64,000 nucleotides of DNA. Origin: a virus. Positions 30,644 through 38,078 of this stretch are shown in pieces (the stretch's first letter is position 1; each line of letters opens with the position of its first letter). The notes beneath the pieces were generated by a model. That model had not been told where the DNA came from and made no database searches. It worked only from the letters and a program-made list of their open reading frames with translations. Where the stretch lies: IMG/VR virus record IMGVR_UViG_3300042914_003272, positions 1 to 64,000 of that record. One strand, 5' to 3'. Made by a program: the position numbers and the translations under genes.

Positions 30644-30820
30644 ATGCGTAATTATGTCTTTGCCATTCCAGGCAATGTTGGGTACGAGTATATCAAAGCC
30701 TCTAATCTAAAAGAGGCAGAAGATATTGCGAATGAAATATGCCGCAATCACTCCTTTTTAGGAGGGGCGGTGCAGCCTCTGGTGACGGAAGTAGGAAAAT
30801 CCTACGCTGACTCGAAATAG
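30644..30820 (+). CDS. Hypothetical small protein (58 aa)
   Basis: MRNYVFAIPGNVGYEYIKA... ending GKSYADSK. The stop is TAG 30818-30820. GGAG lies before the ATG, and the type A module is at normal spacing. Short beta-alpha pattern with a NLKEAEDIANEICRN helix. No family. Well supported despite its length. Confidence 0.6.
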   Translation: MRNYVFAIPGNVGYEYIKASNLKEAEDIANEICRNHSFLGGAVQPLVTEVGKSYADSK

Positions 30821-30872
30821 TTTTTATGGGGGCTACGCCCCTATTTGGTTTGTTGTAATTTAAGTAGATTGA
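30821..30872 (+). promoter_or_regulatory. Type B module (GGGGC-TAC-GCCCC)
   Basis: ATGGGGGCTACGCCCCTAT then TTGTTGTAATTTAAG...GATTGGAG. Near-identical to the modules at 31198 and 31594; ends 44 bases before ATG 30885. Confidence 0.65.
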
Positions 30873-30884
30873 TTGGAGTTTGTT

Positions 30885-31190
30885 ATGGAATTAATTAAAT
30901 CTGACAAAATTGAAATGGGTGTTTGTTTAATTGATATTTATCGCGCAAGCGGCGATTTATATAGTAGCTATGACATCGTTAAGCAATCAGAAGATGGTAG
31001 CTTTCCAAGGCTGCCAGACGCAAGGTATGGAGTTGACCAACCTGATTACGATGATGAAGACCTATCTGATGTTCGACGTAAACCTATCAATATTGAAATC
31101 CTGAATGAAACATTTGATAGAAATGGTTGGACTGTTAGAGAAGAATCAGTTATTGGTGATGGCAAAGTTCTTTGTCATAGACAGTATTAA
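30885..31190 (+). CDS. Hypothetical early protein
   Basis: 101 residues from ATG 30885 (GGAG upstream; the TTG at 30873 is within the ribosome-binding region). Acidic, mixed alpha/beta: KSDKIEMGVCLIDIYRASGD...YDDEDLSDVRRKPINIEILNETF. No family. Second of four consecutive genes with very similar leaders. Confidence 0.55.
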   Translation: MELIKSDKIEMGVCLIDIYRASGDLYSSYDIVKQSEDGSFPRLPDARYGVDQPDYDDEDLSDVRRKPINIEILNETFDRNGWTVREESVIGDGKVLCHRQY

Positions 31191-31197
31191 ATAAATT

Positions 31198-31253
31198 TTA
31201 TTAGGGGCTACGCCCCTATTTAGTTTGTTGTAGTTTAAGTAAATTGATTGGAG
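31198..31253 (+). promoter_or_regulatory. Type B module (GGGGC-TAC-GCCCC)
   Basis: TTAGGGGCTACGCCCC (TTA instead of ATG) then TTGTTGTAGTTTAAG...GATTGGAGG; ends 43 bases before ATG 31259. Confidence 0.65.
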
Positions 31254-31258
31254 GAATT

Positions 31259-31501
31259 ATGTCTATTCAAGAAGCGATTGTTAAATCTGGTTTAACAGTT
31301 AGACTCTTTGCAGACTGCTGGGACGGAAGTGTTGCTGGACACGCAGAAGAGCCAGCCACAGGAACAGAATGGAAAGTAGTGCCAGGAACTCGCACCGAAG
31401 CGGGTAGGTATTATCAGGAAGTCAGAATGACTGAAGTTAATCCAAATCATCCTATCCTTCTCAACCTTCCAGAAAATTGCTATATAGATGGTGGGTTTTA
31501 A
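31259..31501 (+). CDS. Hypothetical early protein
   Basis: 80 residues with a strong TTGGAGG site. Contains RLFADCWDGSVAGHAEEPATGTEWKV, a beta-rich compact fold. No family. Same leader family as the neighbours. Confidence 0.55.
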   Translation: MSIQEAIVKSGLTVRLFADCWDGSVAGHAEEPATGTEWKVVPGTRTEAGRYYQEVRMTEVNPNHPILLNLPENCYIDGGF

Positions 31502-31534
31502 TGATTTAGTTTAATCTTTTGGCGGCATAATAGC

Positions 31535-31577
31535 CCCTATTCCTAGTGTTTTTATACTAAGAATAGGGGGCAAGGCT
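31535..31577 (+). repeat. Hairpin repeat copy 2 (CCCTATTC...GAATAGGG)
   Basis: Identical in 43 bases to 30556-30598. Here the following hairpin is GGCTTGC rather than a type A core, and the next module is type B. Confidence 0.8.
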
Positions 31578-31593
31578 TGCTGATTCAAAATAG

Positions 31594-31650
31594 TTTTTTA
31601 TGGGGGCTACGCCCCTATTTAGTTTAATGTAGTTTAAGTAAATTGATTGG
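31594..31650 (+). promoter_or_regulatory. Type B module (GGGGC-TAC-GCCCC)
   Basis: ATGGGGGCTACGCCCCTAT then AATGTAGTTTAAG...GATTGG; ends 47 bases before ATG 31662. Confidence 0.65.
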
Positions 31651-31661
31651 AAAATTTGGCT

Positions 31662-32126
31662 ATGTCTTTATTAGAAAAAATGGCTGATGCTTCTAGAGCA
31701 AACAGAGTATTAGGGATAGATGATCTAGAAGATGCAGCTTGGGAGAAGTTGGGGTATAGAGTTTATATTCCAAGCCTAATTGGTTGTAGTTCAGAGTATC
31801 TTGCGCCTTATCAAGAATTTGGGTTTAATCATCCTAGCAAAAATGAGCAGGTAAAAGCCTGGGGCAATGTGAAAAAGTCTGTTCGATGGGTAGAAGTCAG
31901 AAGTGCCTCAAAAGGGGTTGAAGGATATAAAGTAACTCATAGCCTTCAAGTACATCAAGTTTTAGATGAAATCCTTTCTTTGATGAAGAAGGACTCTGTA
32001 TTTGCGGCATCTTTAATGAATGCTTTCCTTGGGTGTTCAGCATTCCCAATGCTAAAAGCAGAAGGAATTGTTTTTGATGAAGAAATTGCAAAAAAAATGA
32101 ACAAATATTTTGACGCAACAATTTAA
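31662..32126 (+). CDS. Hypothetical early protein
   Basis: 154 residues from ATG 31662. Helical, with LGYRVYIPSLIGCSSEYLAP and KSVRWVEVRSASKG...LQVHQVLDEILSLMKKDSVFAASLM. No family recognised. Followed by a terminator and then the zinc-ribbon/wHTH gene. Confidence 0.55.
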   Translation: MSLLEKMADASRANRVLGIDDLEDAAWEKLGYRVYIPSLIGCSSEYLAPYQEFGFNHPSKNEQVKAWGNVKKSVRWVEVRSASKGVEGYKVTHSLQVHQVLDEILSLMKKDSVFAASLMNAFLGCSAFPMLKAEGIVFDEEIAKKMNKYFDATI

Positions 32127-32141
32127 TTCCGTAATTTGTTA

Positions 32142-32166
32142 GGGGCTACCATGCCCCTTTTCTTTT
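32142..32166 (+). terminator. Terminator GGGGC-TACCAT-GCCCC + T-run
   Basis: A type-B-like hairpin with a longer loop followed by TTTTCTTTT. Confidence 0.75.
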
Positions 32167-32180
32167 GTTACCTTGCGGGT

Positions 32181-32208
32181 TATAATAACCAATAGCAAAA
32201 TAAACAGA
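32181..32208 (+). promoter_or_regulatory. -10 box TATAAT plus type C motif
   Basis: TATAAT (32181-32186) followed after 6 bases by TAGCAAAATAAACAG, 11 bases before ATG 32219. One of the clearest pairings of a -10 with type C. Confidence 0.5.
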
Positions 32209-32218
32209 AGTTAAAGTT

Positions 32219-33379
32219 ATGATAGCTATTCAAATAAAAACCAAGGTTGGGCGGTGTGAGTCGTGCCACAAATTTCGTAATAACATGGAGTGGCAAGTAG
32301 AGAGTAGAGTAGTTTGCATTGACTGCTTTAAAATGCTCAAAAACCAAAAGCTAATAGATGAAGTAGTTAAACGAGTTGAGAAGGTTGAAGTAGATACAAC
32401 TAAAACAGGCAAAAAAGTTAAAGAAGATAAGCCTAAAAGAGAAATAACCAACTATAGACAGACAGTATTAAACCACCTAAAAAACACTGATAAACCTTTA
32501 TCTGTCAGAGAGATGTATGCAGATAGAGTATCAAGTAAAGTCACCCTGGAAAGATGGTTGAAAGTCTTACTGGCAAGTGGTGAAATAGTAACTATGAAGT
32601 CTACAGCCAGAGCCTATTACATAGATGCTGATAGAAAAGATTTACTTGATGAGTATATAGAAAGTCTTAAACCAAAGAAAAAGACAACTTTACCTGATGA
32701 AATATTAAAAAGATTAAAAAGTTTATCACGTCCATCTACTGCATCCCAAATTAATGAGGAGAAAACTTGGGTCAAAAAGTCTGTTTATACTGCACTAGTT
32801 AAGTTGGTCGAAACTGAAAAAGTTGTTTTTATTAAGCTCAATAAAGTTAAAAAAATCTATATTGACACTGACAGAAAACATTTACTTGATGAATTTAACC
32901 AATATAAGAAGGTAGATGTTTTAGGTGGAAACAGAAAAAAAGCCTTAGATTTTATTAATTCAAATAATAGAGTTACTTATATAAAAGATTTAACTAATGT
33001 ATTAAGGGCGGATAAAAGTACATCTTTAAGGGTGGTTCATGAACTCATAGAATTAGGGTTAGTTAAATGCGCGAAGGGTAGAAGACACAATGCCGCTTTG
33101 GTTATTGTGCCAATCAATAATGAACATCTACTTGAACAATTTGAATTTGTAACTTACGACTCAACAGAAAATATATTAAGAAGGTTTATGGAAGAAGGTA
33201 ATGCGGTAACATTAGACCAGTGTTATTTTGTTGTTGGCTGCAAGTCTGGTAGTGGTGGGACTAGAAGATATGTTCGGAGGCTTTTAAAAGAATGGAAGTG
33301 TGAAATATCTGAACTAAATGGAGTTAAAACTTACCGTTTACCTTGCCTCTATCCTCTTTCTGACCCCAGCAGCTTGTAA
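32219..33379 (+). CDS. Zinc-ribbon protein with about four tandem winged-helix domains
   Basis: 386 residues. Residues ~13-36 carry CESC...CIDC, a zinc ribbon. Then three repeats of the form ILxxLKxxxxPxTxxxxY/N...LxxLxxxGxIVxxxxxxxxxYYIDxDRKxLLDE (~80-150, ~153-220 and ~225-300), each with the wHTH turn, and a fourth, diverged copy at ~305-380 (ENILRRFMEEGN...GGTRRYVRRLLKEWK). It probably binds DNA as a multi-site regulator or initiator. The 3' end overlaps the terminase gene by 42 bases on the opposite strand. Domain assignment by eye. Confidence 0.65.
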   Translation: MIAIQIKTKVGRCESCHKFRNNMEWQVESRVVCIDCFKMLKNQKLIDEVVKRVEKVEVDTTKTGKKVKEDKPKREITNYRQTVLNHLKNTDKPLSVREMYADRVSSKVTLERWLKVLLASGEIVTMKSTARAYYIDADRKDLLDEYIESLKPKKKTTLPDEILKRLKSLSRPSTASQINEEKTWVKKSVYTALVKLVETEKVVFIKLNKVKKIYIDTDRKHLLDEFNQYKKVDVLGGNRKKALDFINSNNRVTYIKDLTNVLRADKSTSLRVVHELIELGLVKCAKGRRHNAALVIVPINNEHLLEQFEFVTYDSTENILRRFMEEGNAVTLDQCYFVVGCKSGSGGTRRYVRRLLKEWKCEISELNGVKTYRLPCLYPLSDPSSL

Positions 33380-34849
33380 CGCTATCGCAGAGGCATCTAA
33401 GCAGTCATCATGTGATTTACTTCCAAAGTTTACAAGCTCATCTATAACTTCATCTTTGAGCTTGAACTTATATTTATTGTACCTCACCACCCCAGAGGCG
33501 TAAGCCCCACTGATTGATAGGAGATGGGCTAACTTATCTCCCTTCAGTCTGTAGGGGTAACAGTTGATGTCGTATAAACCTTTTTCGTTAACAACATAAC
33601 GTTGAAAGTCTCCCTGCAAAGATGACTGATAAGCTACTGACTCAACGTAAATGTTGAATGGTACACCATCTTCATACCATTCTTCATACATTCCCAATAA
33701 GGCATCTAGTATCTGTAAGTTACCTTGCCATTTACCTCTACGGTAATCAAGGAAATAAAATTTACCATCCAATACTCCCAATAACATCATCACTGTGTAG
33801 TCTGCTTTCTGTTTTAAACTAGCAGCTAAATCTACACCAACAACATAATTATCAAACTCAGTGGGAATGTTTTCAAAGTAAATCCATCCTGGTTCTAAAC
33901 CAATATCTTCCAGTGGAACAATTGTATTCTGGTATTGGTAGGCAAACGCCAAGGGGTCTTCTTGTCTACGTCCTTGCAAAACTTCTAGCTTTAACCATTC
34001 TTCCCAAAAGCTATACTCATTTCCCTCTTCATCTATGAGTATTGCGCTTTCCTGAATTTGATACCATCCCTTGTCAGGGGTAAAAGCAGTGCAGTGAATA
34101 TCATCAGGACGGAATCTAGTACCCAAAGAAAGTTTACGCCCTCCTGGTAGCAACGTAGGGTTAATAGAAGATGATACCAACTTTTCTAGTTTAACCCTGG
34201 CTTCTCCTGTAGCCATTTCATCTACTGATTTAATTAAGTCATCAAAAATTACTAGGTTAAAGCGTTTACTGACAATACCACCCTTTACGCCAGCAGCAAT
34301 CATGGTAAATCTCTCAGTGCCACTAGATTTAATACCAGCGTAACTAAAATCTATAGCCCAATAGCTGTCAGCCCATCGGTGTTTTGCTGGGATAACTGTA
34401 GGGAATACTTCTTGGTATTCTGGACTACTTATAATATCTTTTATAGCAGCAGATTTAGCACGAGCTAATTCAATACTGTTACTTACATATAGTATTTGTA
34501 ATACTCTTTTAGCTAATGCGTGTTTACCTATAGACCACGCAAGAAATAGACCCAATACTGTAGACTTAGCACTTCCGCGTGGGGCGAGTAAATCTATGTC
34601 TACACCTGCTATACCTACAAGATTCTCACTATCTTTTCCTGTAATCCAATGTTTTACCCACCCCAGATGGTGTTTGGCTAGAACAATAGGACGCTCAGAG
34701 TTACGGGTAACATATTCACAGAAGAATGGAAACTCATTCTGTGCTTTTACCATTTCTTCTGATGGTGCTGTAATCATAGCCTCACGGGCTTTATCTTTAG
34801 CTCGTTCTCTAGCAGCATCCCGTTGTGTTCTTAGTAGTTGATTAGCCAT
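33338..34849 (-). CDS. terL: Terminase large subunit
   Basis: 503 residues, normal length. Walker A is APRGSAKST (89-97), Walker B LVIFDD (199-204), motif III LGTRF (242-246); the nuclease has VGVDLA (D340) and the late HDDCLDAS pair (~482-489). It packs DNA into the head and cuts it. It is divergent from the HAD gene at 34916, and small terminase lies beyond that. The sequence TTTATGATACTACTAACC upstream resembles those before 10789 and 16386. Confidence 0.95.
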   Translation of the reverse strand: MANQLLRTQRDAARERAKDKAREAMITAPSEEMVKAQNEFPFFCEYVTRNSERPIVLAKHHLGWVKHWITGKDSENLVGIAGVDIDLLAPRGSAKSTVLGLFLAWSIGKHALAKRVLQILYVSNSIELARAKSAAIKDIISSPEYQEVFPTVIPAKHRWADSYWAIDFSYAGIKSSGTERFTMIAAGVKGGIVSKRFNLVIFDDLIKSVDEMATGEARVKLEKLVSSSINPTLLPGGRKLSLGTRFRPDDIHCTAFTPDKGWYQIQESAILIDEEGNEYSFWEEWLKLEVLQGRRQEDPLAFAYQYQNTIVPLEDIGLEPGWIYFENIPTEFDNYVVGVDLAASLKQKADYTVMMLLGVLDGKFYFLDYRRGKWQGNLQILDALLGMYEEWYEDGVPFNIYVESVAYQSSLQGDFQRYVVNEKGLYDINCYPYRLKGDKLAHLLSISGAYASGVVRYNKYKFKLKDEVIDELVNFGSKSHDDCLDASAIALQAAGVRKRIEAR

Positions 34850-34850
34850 T

Positions 34851-34870
34851 GGTTAGTAGTATCATAAATA
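34851..34870 (-). promoter_or_regulatory. Possible late promoter for terL
   Basis: On the minus strand TTTATGATACTACTAACC, sharing GATACTACTAA-like bases with upstream regions of other late genes. Confidence 0.3.
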
Positions 34871-34872
34871 AA

Positions 34873-34905
34873 GGGGTTAACACCCCAGTAGCAGTGATGT
34901 AGTTA
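34873..34905 (+). promoter_or_regulatory. Type A module (GGGGT-TAAC-ACCCC + GCAGTGATGTAGTT)
   Basis: Ends 30 bases before ATG 34916. The CAGTGATGTAGTTA box merges the type A (TGATGTA) and type B (TGTAGTT) sequences, supporting one common origin. Confidence 0.65.
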
Positions 34906-34915
34906 AAAGATTAAA

Positions 34916-35527
34916 ATGAAGTTAGCTTTATTGGATAAAGACGGAACTCTTGTCATTTCAGCAGAAGAAAATGGTTTTATTAATAAGCCAGAACAACAAA
35001 TTATTAAACCTGGTTCTTTGGATTTAGTAAAAAGATTGCTGTCACAAGATTTTACTTTAGTAATTGTCTCTAATCAAGGTGGTGTAGAAAAACGTTTTAA
35101 ATCTTTGGATACAGTGTTTGATGAAATGATGTATTGCAATAATCTTTTTGTTAAAGAATTAAATATGCCTGTGTTTGAAAGAATTTACTTTTGTCCAGAT
35201 TTTCAAGGAAATACCTGCTATGTTGGAGAAATATCCGGATATTCAACTCATAGTCAGTCATGGATTGGTGGGAAGCCTTGGGATTTATCCAATACTTTAT
35301 CTGCTCAGAAATTAGGGACAAAAGGTAAATTCAGAAAGCCTTGCTCTGGGATGTTAGAACAAGCAATATGGTATTACTCAAAAAACTCGGTGGACAAAAA
35401 CAAACTAGAAAAAGTAATCATGATTGGTGACAGAGAAGAAGATAAACAAGCGGCGGAAAATGTTCAGATTCAGTTCTACTGGATTGAAGAGGCAATAAGT
35501 ATGGTTAATATTCTGCCTCTTCAATAA
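34916..35527 (+). CDS. HAD-family phosphatase (PNK 3'-phosphatase / HisB-N-like)
   Basis: 203 residues. Motif I is LLDKDGTLV (D7, D9), motif II IVSNQGG (~48-54), motif III Lys in FRKPCSGM (~141), and motif IV IGDREEDKQAA (~173). The layout is that of histidinol-phosphate / polynucleotide kinase 3'-phosphatases. In a phage it may repair DNA or RNA 3' ends or act on a sugar phosphate. It lies alone on the plus strand between terL and terS, with its own type A leader; the end overlaps the small terminase gene by 23 bases. Confidence 0.8.
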   Translation: MKLALLDKDGTLVISAEENGFINKPEQQIIKPGSLDLVKRLLSQDFTLVIVSNQGGVEKRFKSLDTVFDEMMYCNNLFVKELNMPVFERIYFCPDFQGNTCYVGEISGYSTHSQSWIGGKPWDLSNTLSAQKLGTKGKFRKPCSGMLEQAIWYYSKNSVDKNKLEKVIMIGDREEDKQAAENVQIQFYWIEEAISMVNILPLQ

Positions 35528-36098
35528 CTAACATGGCTGCCCTAGCGGCCTCTGAAATTGCCTCATAAATGAGAGGATTATCCTTGAATGTTTCTAGGAT
35601 TTCCTCTTTCATCCTATAAGCACCTGCAAATACTAAGTCTTTTTTATCCTTGATTTGCTGGAATTCAGAAACAATTTTTAAAGTGTTGTTCTGTTCCCTG
35701 GCAGCAGCAGGTATAAACTTTAGGATTTCAGATGGGGGAATTTTAGACCAATCAGTTTCTTCTAATTGCGCTACCCCTTTATCCAGAAGTTTACCCATAG
35801 TAGCTCCTACCTTACGAGCTAAACCTAAAGACAAGTCAGCACCTTGATATTTCTCTAGGTCTTTATTATAATCTTGTGCTAACGTTCCTACTTTCTGTTT
35901 AGACCTTACCCAGGTTTTTACATAGGTAAAACCAAACACAAAAGGAGTGTCGTTTTCCTTTCCCCAATCAATTAAAGTTTGGTAAATTTCTTTCTCGCTG
36001 GGAGTAGGGGAATACACAATCTCCATTATCATTGAGAAGATTTCATTAGGGAGATTGTCTACATATTCTTGTACTGATTCTACTTTTTGATTTGTCAT
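35505..36098 (-). CDS. Probable small terminase subunit
   Basis: 197 residues. Near residues 30-75 a helix-turn-helix-like region reads SPTPSEKEIYQTLIDWGKEND...FGFTYVKTWVRSKQKVG, followed by long helices. This layout resembles the Mu Gp27-like (DUF3486) small terminases. It lies immediately upstream of terL on the same strand, interrupted only by the plus-strand HAD moron. It would recognise packaging sites. The call rests on context and fold pattern. Confidence 0.6.
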   Translation of the reverse strand: MTNQKVESVQEYVDNLPNEIFSMIMEIVYSPTPSEKEIYQTLIDWGKENDTPFVFGFTYVKTWVRSKQKVGTLAQDYNKDLEKYQGADLSLGLARKVGATMGKLLDKGVAQLEETDWSKIPPSEILKFIPAAAREQNNTLKIVSEFQQIKDKKDLVFAGAYRMKEEILETFKDNPLIYEAISEAARAAMLVIEEAEY

Positions 36099-36133
36099 AG
36101 TTTAGTTTTAGTCTTATAAAGTATTATATTTGT

Positions 36134-36165
36134 AAGGCTAACGCCTTAATAATGGTGACGTAATC
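36134..36165 (+). promoter_or_regulatory. Type A module (AAGGC-TAAC-GCCTT + AATGGTGACGTAATC)
   Basis: Ends 34 bases before GTG 36181. AT-rich TATTATATT lies just upstream and may be the -10. It lies between divergent genes. Confidence 0.6.
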
Positions 36166-36180
36166 AAGGAATTAGAACTT

Positions 36181-36507
36181 GTGTTGTTAAGAGAAATCCC
36201 ACTCAACAAAACCCAAACAGTATACCCTTTTCCCTGGTTGCAGGCTAGGGAGCAAAACAATAATGACCCTTTAGCCACAGAACTTCTTGATACTGATGTT
36301 TCAAGCAAGTTTGTTTACAGTGGGGGATTCTTGATATATTTTCAGCCCTCTGGTAACTGGATAGTTGTAGCTGAAACAAAATATCCATTTTCACCTGAAG
36401 GTTGGATTGTTAGAAATTGGGAATACTGGAATAATGCGATTAATAATGCCGATTCAATAATCAAGAATGAAGAAATGAGGAAGTTAATAGATTTTCAAGA
36501 TTACTAG
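36181..36507 (+). CDS. Hypothetical moron-type protein
   Basis: 108 residues from GTG 36181, with AAGGA ~13 bases upstream. Aromatic and proline-containing: YPFPWLQAREQNN...YSGGFLIYFQPSGNWIVVAETKYPF, beta-rich. No family recognised. A lone plus-strand gene between minus-strand genes with a type A leader; probably an independent accessory gene. Confidence 0.55.
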   Translation: MLLREIPLNKTQTVYPFPWLQAREQNNNDPLATELLDTDVSSKFVYSGGFLIYFQPSGNWIVVAETKYPFSPEGWIVRNWEYWNNAINNADSIIKNEEMRKLIDFQDY

Positions 36508-36542
36508 ATTTAATTGAGGGAGGTTATTACCTCCCGTTTACA

Positions 36543-37058
36543 TTAACTTCTAGCCTTAAACCTATTAAATCTATTACTGCCACTGTTAAACCGATTAAAT
36601 TTATTACCACCACCAAAGAAAGCACTGTTAGCAGCTTGTCTAGCAGCATTAGTAGTTTCAGTTCTCATTTGGTAATCTCTTTCCATGGTCTCGTCGGCAG
36701 CACGCTCTCTTTCTGCCCTATCTGTGTTACGAAAAGCGTAGTTATCATCAGCCAGTTGTTTTTCAAAACCAAATCGCTGTTGACTCTGACGACGGGTTAT
36801 TTCATCATCAACATTAGCTTTTCTAATTTGAAACGCATAGCCATCATCAGCTAAGGTCTTTCTAAAACCAAAGTCTTGGTCAGCTTCTTGTCTTCTAAAG
36901 TCAAATGCCTGTTGACCTAGTCTCATGCTATTTTCCAATTGTTGCTGTGCTAAATCCTTTGCTTGCTGGTGTTGCCTTTTTTGTTGACTGTTCCCAAATA
37001 ATCCACCAACAACACCGCTTGCAAGCCCACCCAATAAAGCTCCAAAAAAACCAATCAT
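36543..37058 (-). CDS. Internal virion protein with Gly-rich membrane helix
   Basis: 171 residues. Residues 2-22 (IGFFGALLGGLASGVVGGLFG) form a Gly-rich membrane helix, followed by a long Gln/Arg/Asp helix with repeated DxGFxFxK-like units (FGFRKTLADDGYAFQIRK, FGFEKQLADDNYAFRN) and an Asn/Arg/Phe tail with NRFN repeats. Architecture as in ejection or internal virion proteins. Confidence 0.6.
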   Translation of the reverse strand: MIGFFGALLGGLASGVVGGLFGNSQQKRQHQQAKDLAQQQLENSMRLGQQAFDFRRQEADQDFGFRKTLADDGYAFQIRKANVDDEITRRQSQQRFGFEKQLADDNYAFRNTDRAERERAADETMERDYQMRTETTNAARQAANSAFFGGGNKFNRFNSGSNRFNRFKARS

Positions 37059-37072
37059 ACTCTACCCTTTCT

Positions 37073-37924
37073 TTAATTCCAATACTTAAAGTTATACGGA
37101 TTACTTGACAAGAAAGAGCTATATATTTGTGCTGCTGCTTGACTACTAGAAGCTCTTTGCTTGTTGATTGAGTCTAATATACCTAAACCAGCGTTAAGAT
37201 AAAAATCTTGTTTGTTCTTTTCTTTCTGGTTTGCATTTTTCTCTCTTTCTACAAAGTAGTTTGCATCGGTTTGTTTATTCCTTGCTTCAGCATCTCTATC
37301 AGAAGCATATTTACTAGCATCAGCAGATGTAGTAGCACCAAATTTACTAGCCTCAGCAGCAGTAATAGCACCAAATTTATTAGCATCAGCAGCAGTAGTA
37401 GCACCAAATTTACTAGCCTCAGCTTGTGTTTTTGCAACTTCTACATTACCCCCACTAGTAATCTCTGCTGTTTTTACATTACCCTGACTAGTAATCTCTG
37501 CTGTTTTTACATCACCCTCTGTTCTTACTCTTTGCACCCCTAAAGTGGTATCGTTTATTGATTTTTGCAGAAAACGTTGATTGGCAAAAGAAGCTGCTTG
37601 GGACTCTTTTGCTAAATTGCCATAAAATGTTCCCAGTTCTTTTTGGCGTTTAAACAACTCCTGTTGATATCTAAGATACTGCTCCTCAATATATTTATCT
37701 TGCGGAGTTGGTGTATATCTTGTCTGAGACGATTGAGACGGTGGTCTTACTTTGGGTGGTTGAGGTCTAGCTTGAGTAGTTTTTTTAATTGTGGTTTGTT
37801 TTGGAATAGGAGAATAAACTCTTTCAACAACATTACCTTTGGGGTCTATTTTTACTTCGTAGTCTCCCATCCTAGACCGCTTCCATCCTCTAGCTTTTTC
37901 TAGAGCTTCTAGTTGTTTATTCAT
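37073..37924 (-). CDS. Virion protein with tandem coiled-coil repeats
   Basis: 283 residues. The N-terminal ~60 residues are basic, then a Pro/Gln linker. Residues ~133-215 hold two repeat series: VKTAEITSQGN / VKTAEITSGGN and EASKFGATTAAD / ANKFGAITAAE / ASKFGATTSAD (about 9-12 residues each). These form a long trimeric-type coiled coil. The C-terminus has a hydrophobic Gly/Leu helix. Likely a fibre or internal structural protein; the DNA repeats also give open frames on both strands that are shadows. Confidence 0.6.
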   Translation of the reverse strand: MNKQLEALEKARGWKRSRMGDYEVKIDPKGNVVERVYSPIPKQTTIKKTTQARPQPPKVRPPSQSSQTRYTPTPQDKYIEEQYLRYQQELFKRQKELGTFYGNLAKESQAASFANQRFLQKSINDTTLGVQRVRTEGDVKTAEITSQGNVKTAEITSGGNVEVAKTQAEASKFGATTAADANKFGAITAAEASKFGATTSADASKYASDRDAEARNKQTDANYFVEREKNANQKEKNKQDFYLNAGLGILDSINKQRASSSQAAAQIYSSFLSSNPYNFKYWN

Positions 37925-38075
37925 ATTTTACCCCTATTCTATCTACACTTTTCTGAGTAGAATAACTTGTGTCTAAACCTGTGCTAGTTGGCGCATCATA
38001 AGAGGAAGATTTACCTTTACCTTTTTTAGCTTGCCACATTTTAGATTTGTTTAAAGCTTGTTCTTTGATTTCCAT
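37917..38075 (-). CDS. Small basic protein (52 aa) overlapping the next gene
   Basis: Starts ATG 38075 (MEIKEQALNKSKMWQAKKGKGKSS...), ends VDRIGVKYE with TAA at 37919-37917, overlapping the downstream ATG (37924) by 8 bases. AGG precedes the ATG. Basic N-terminus and Ser/Thr-rich C-terminus. Too short for the usual length cut-offs, but gap-free packing between neighbours makes it convincing. Possibly a linker or minor virion protein. Confidence 0.6.
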   Translation of the reverse strand: MEIKEQALNKSKMWQAKKGKGKSSSYDAPTSTGLDTSYSTQKSVDRIGVKYE

Positions 38076-38078
38076 TTC

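Noticed and set aside
37208-37543. Plus-strand ORF across the repeated coiled-coil region
   Set aside because: Frames stay open on both strands because of the repeats; the minus-strand gene has sensible coiled-coil repeats and tight packing with neighbours.
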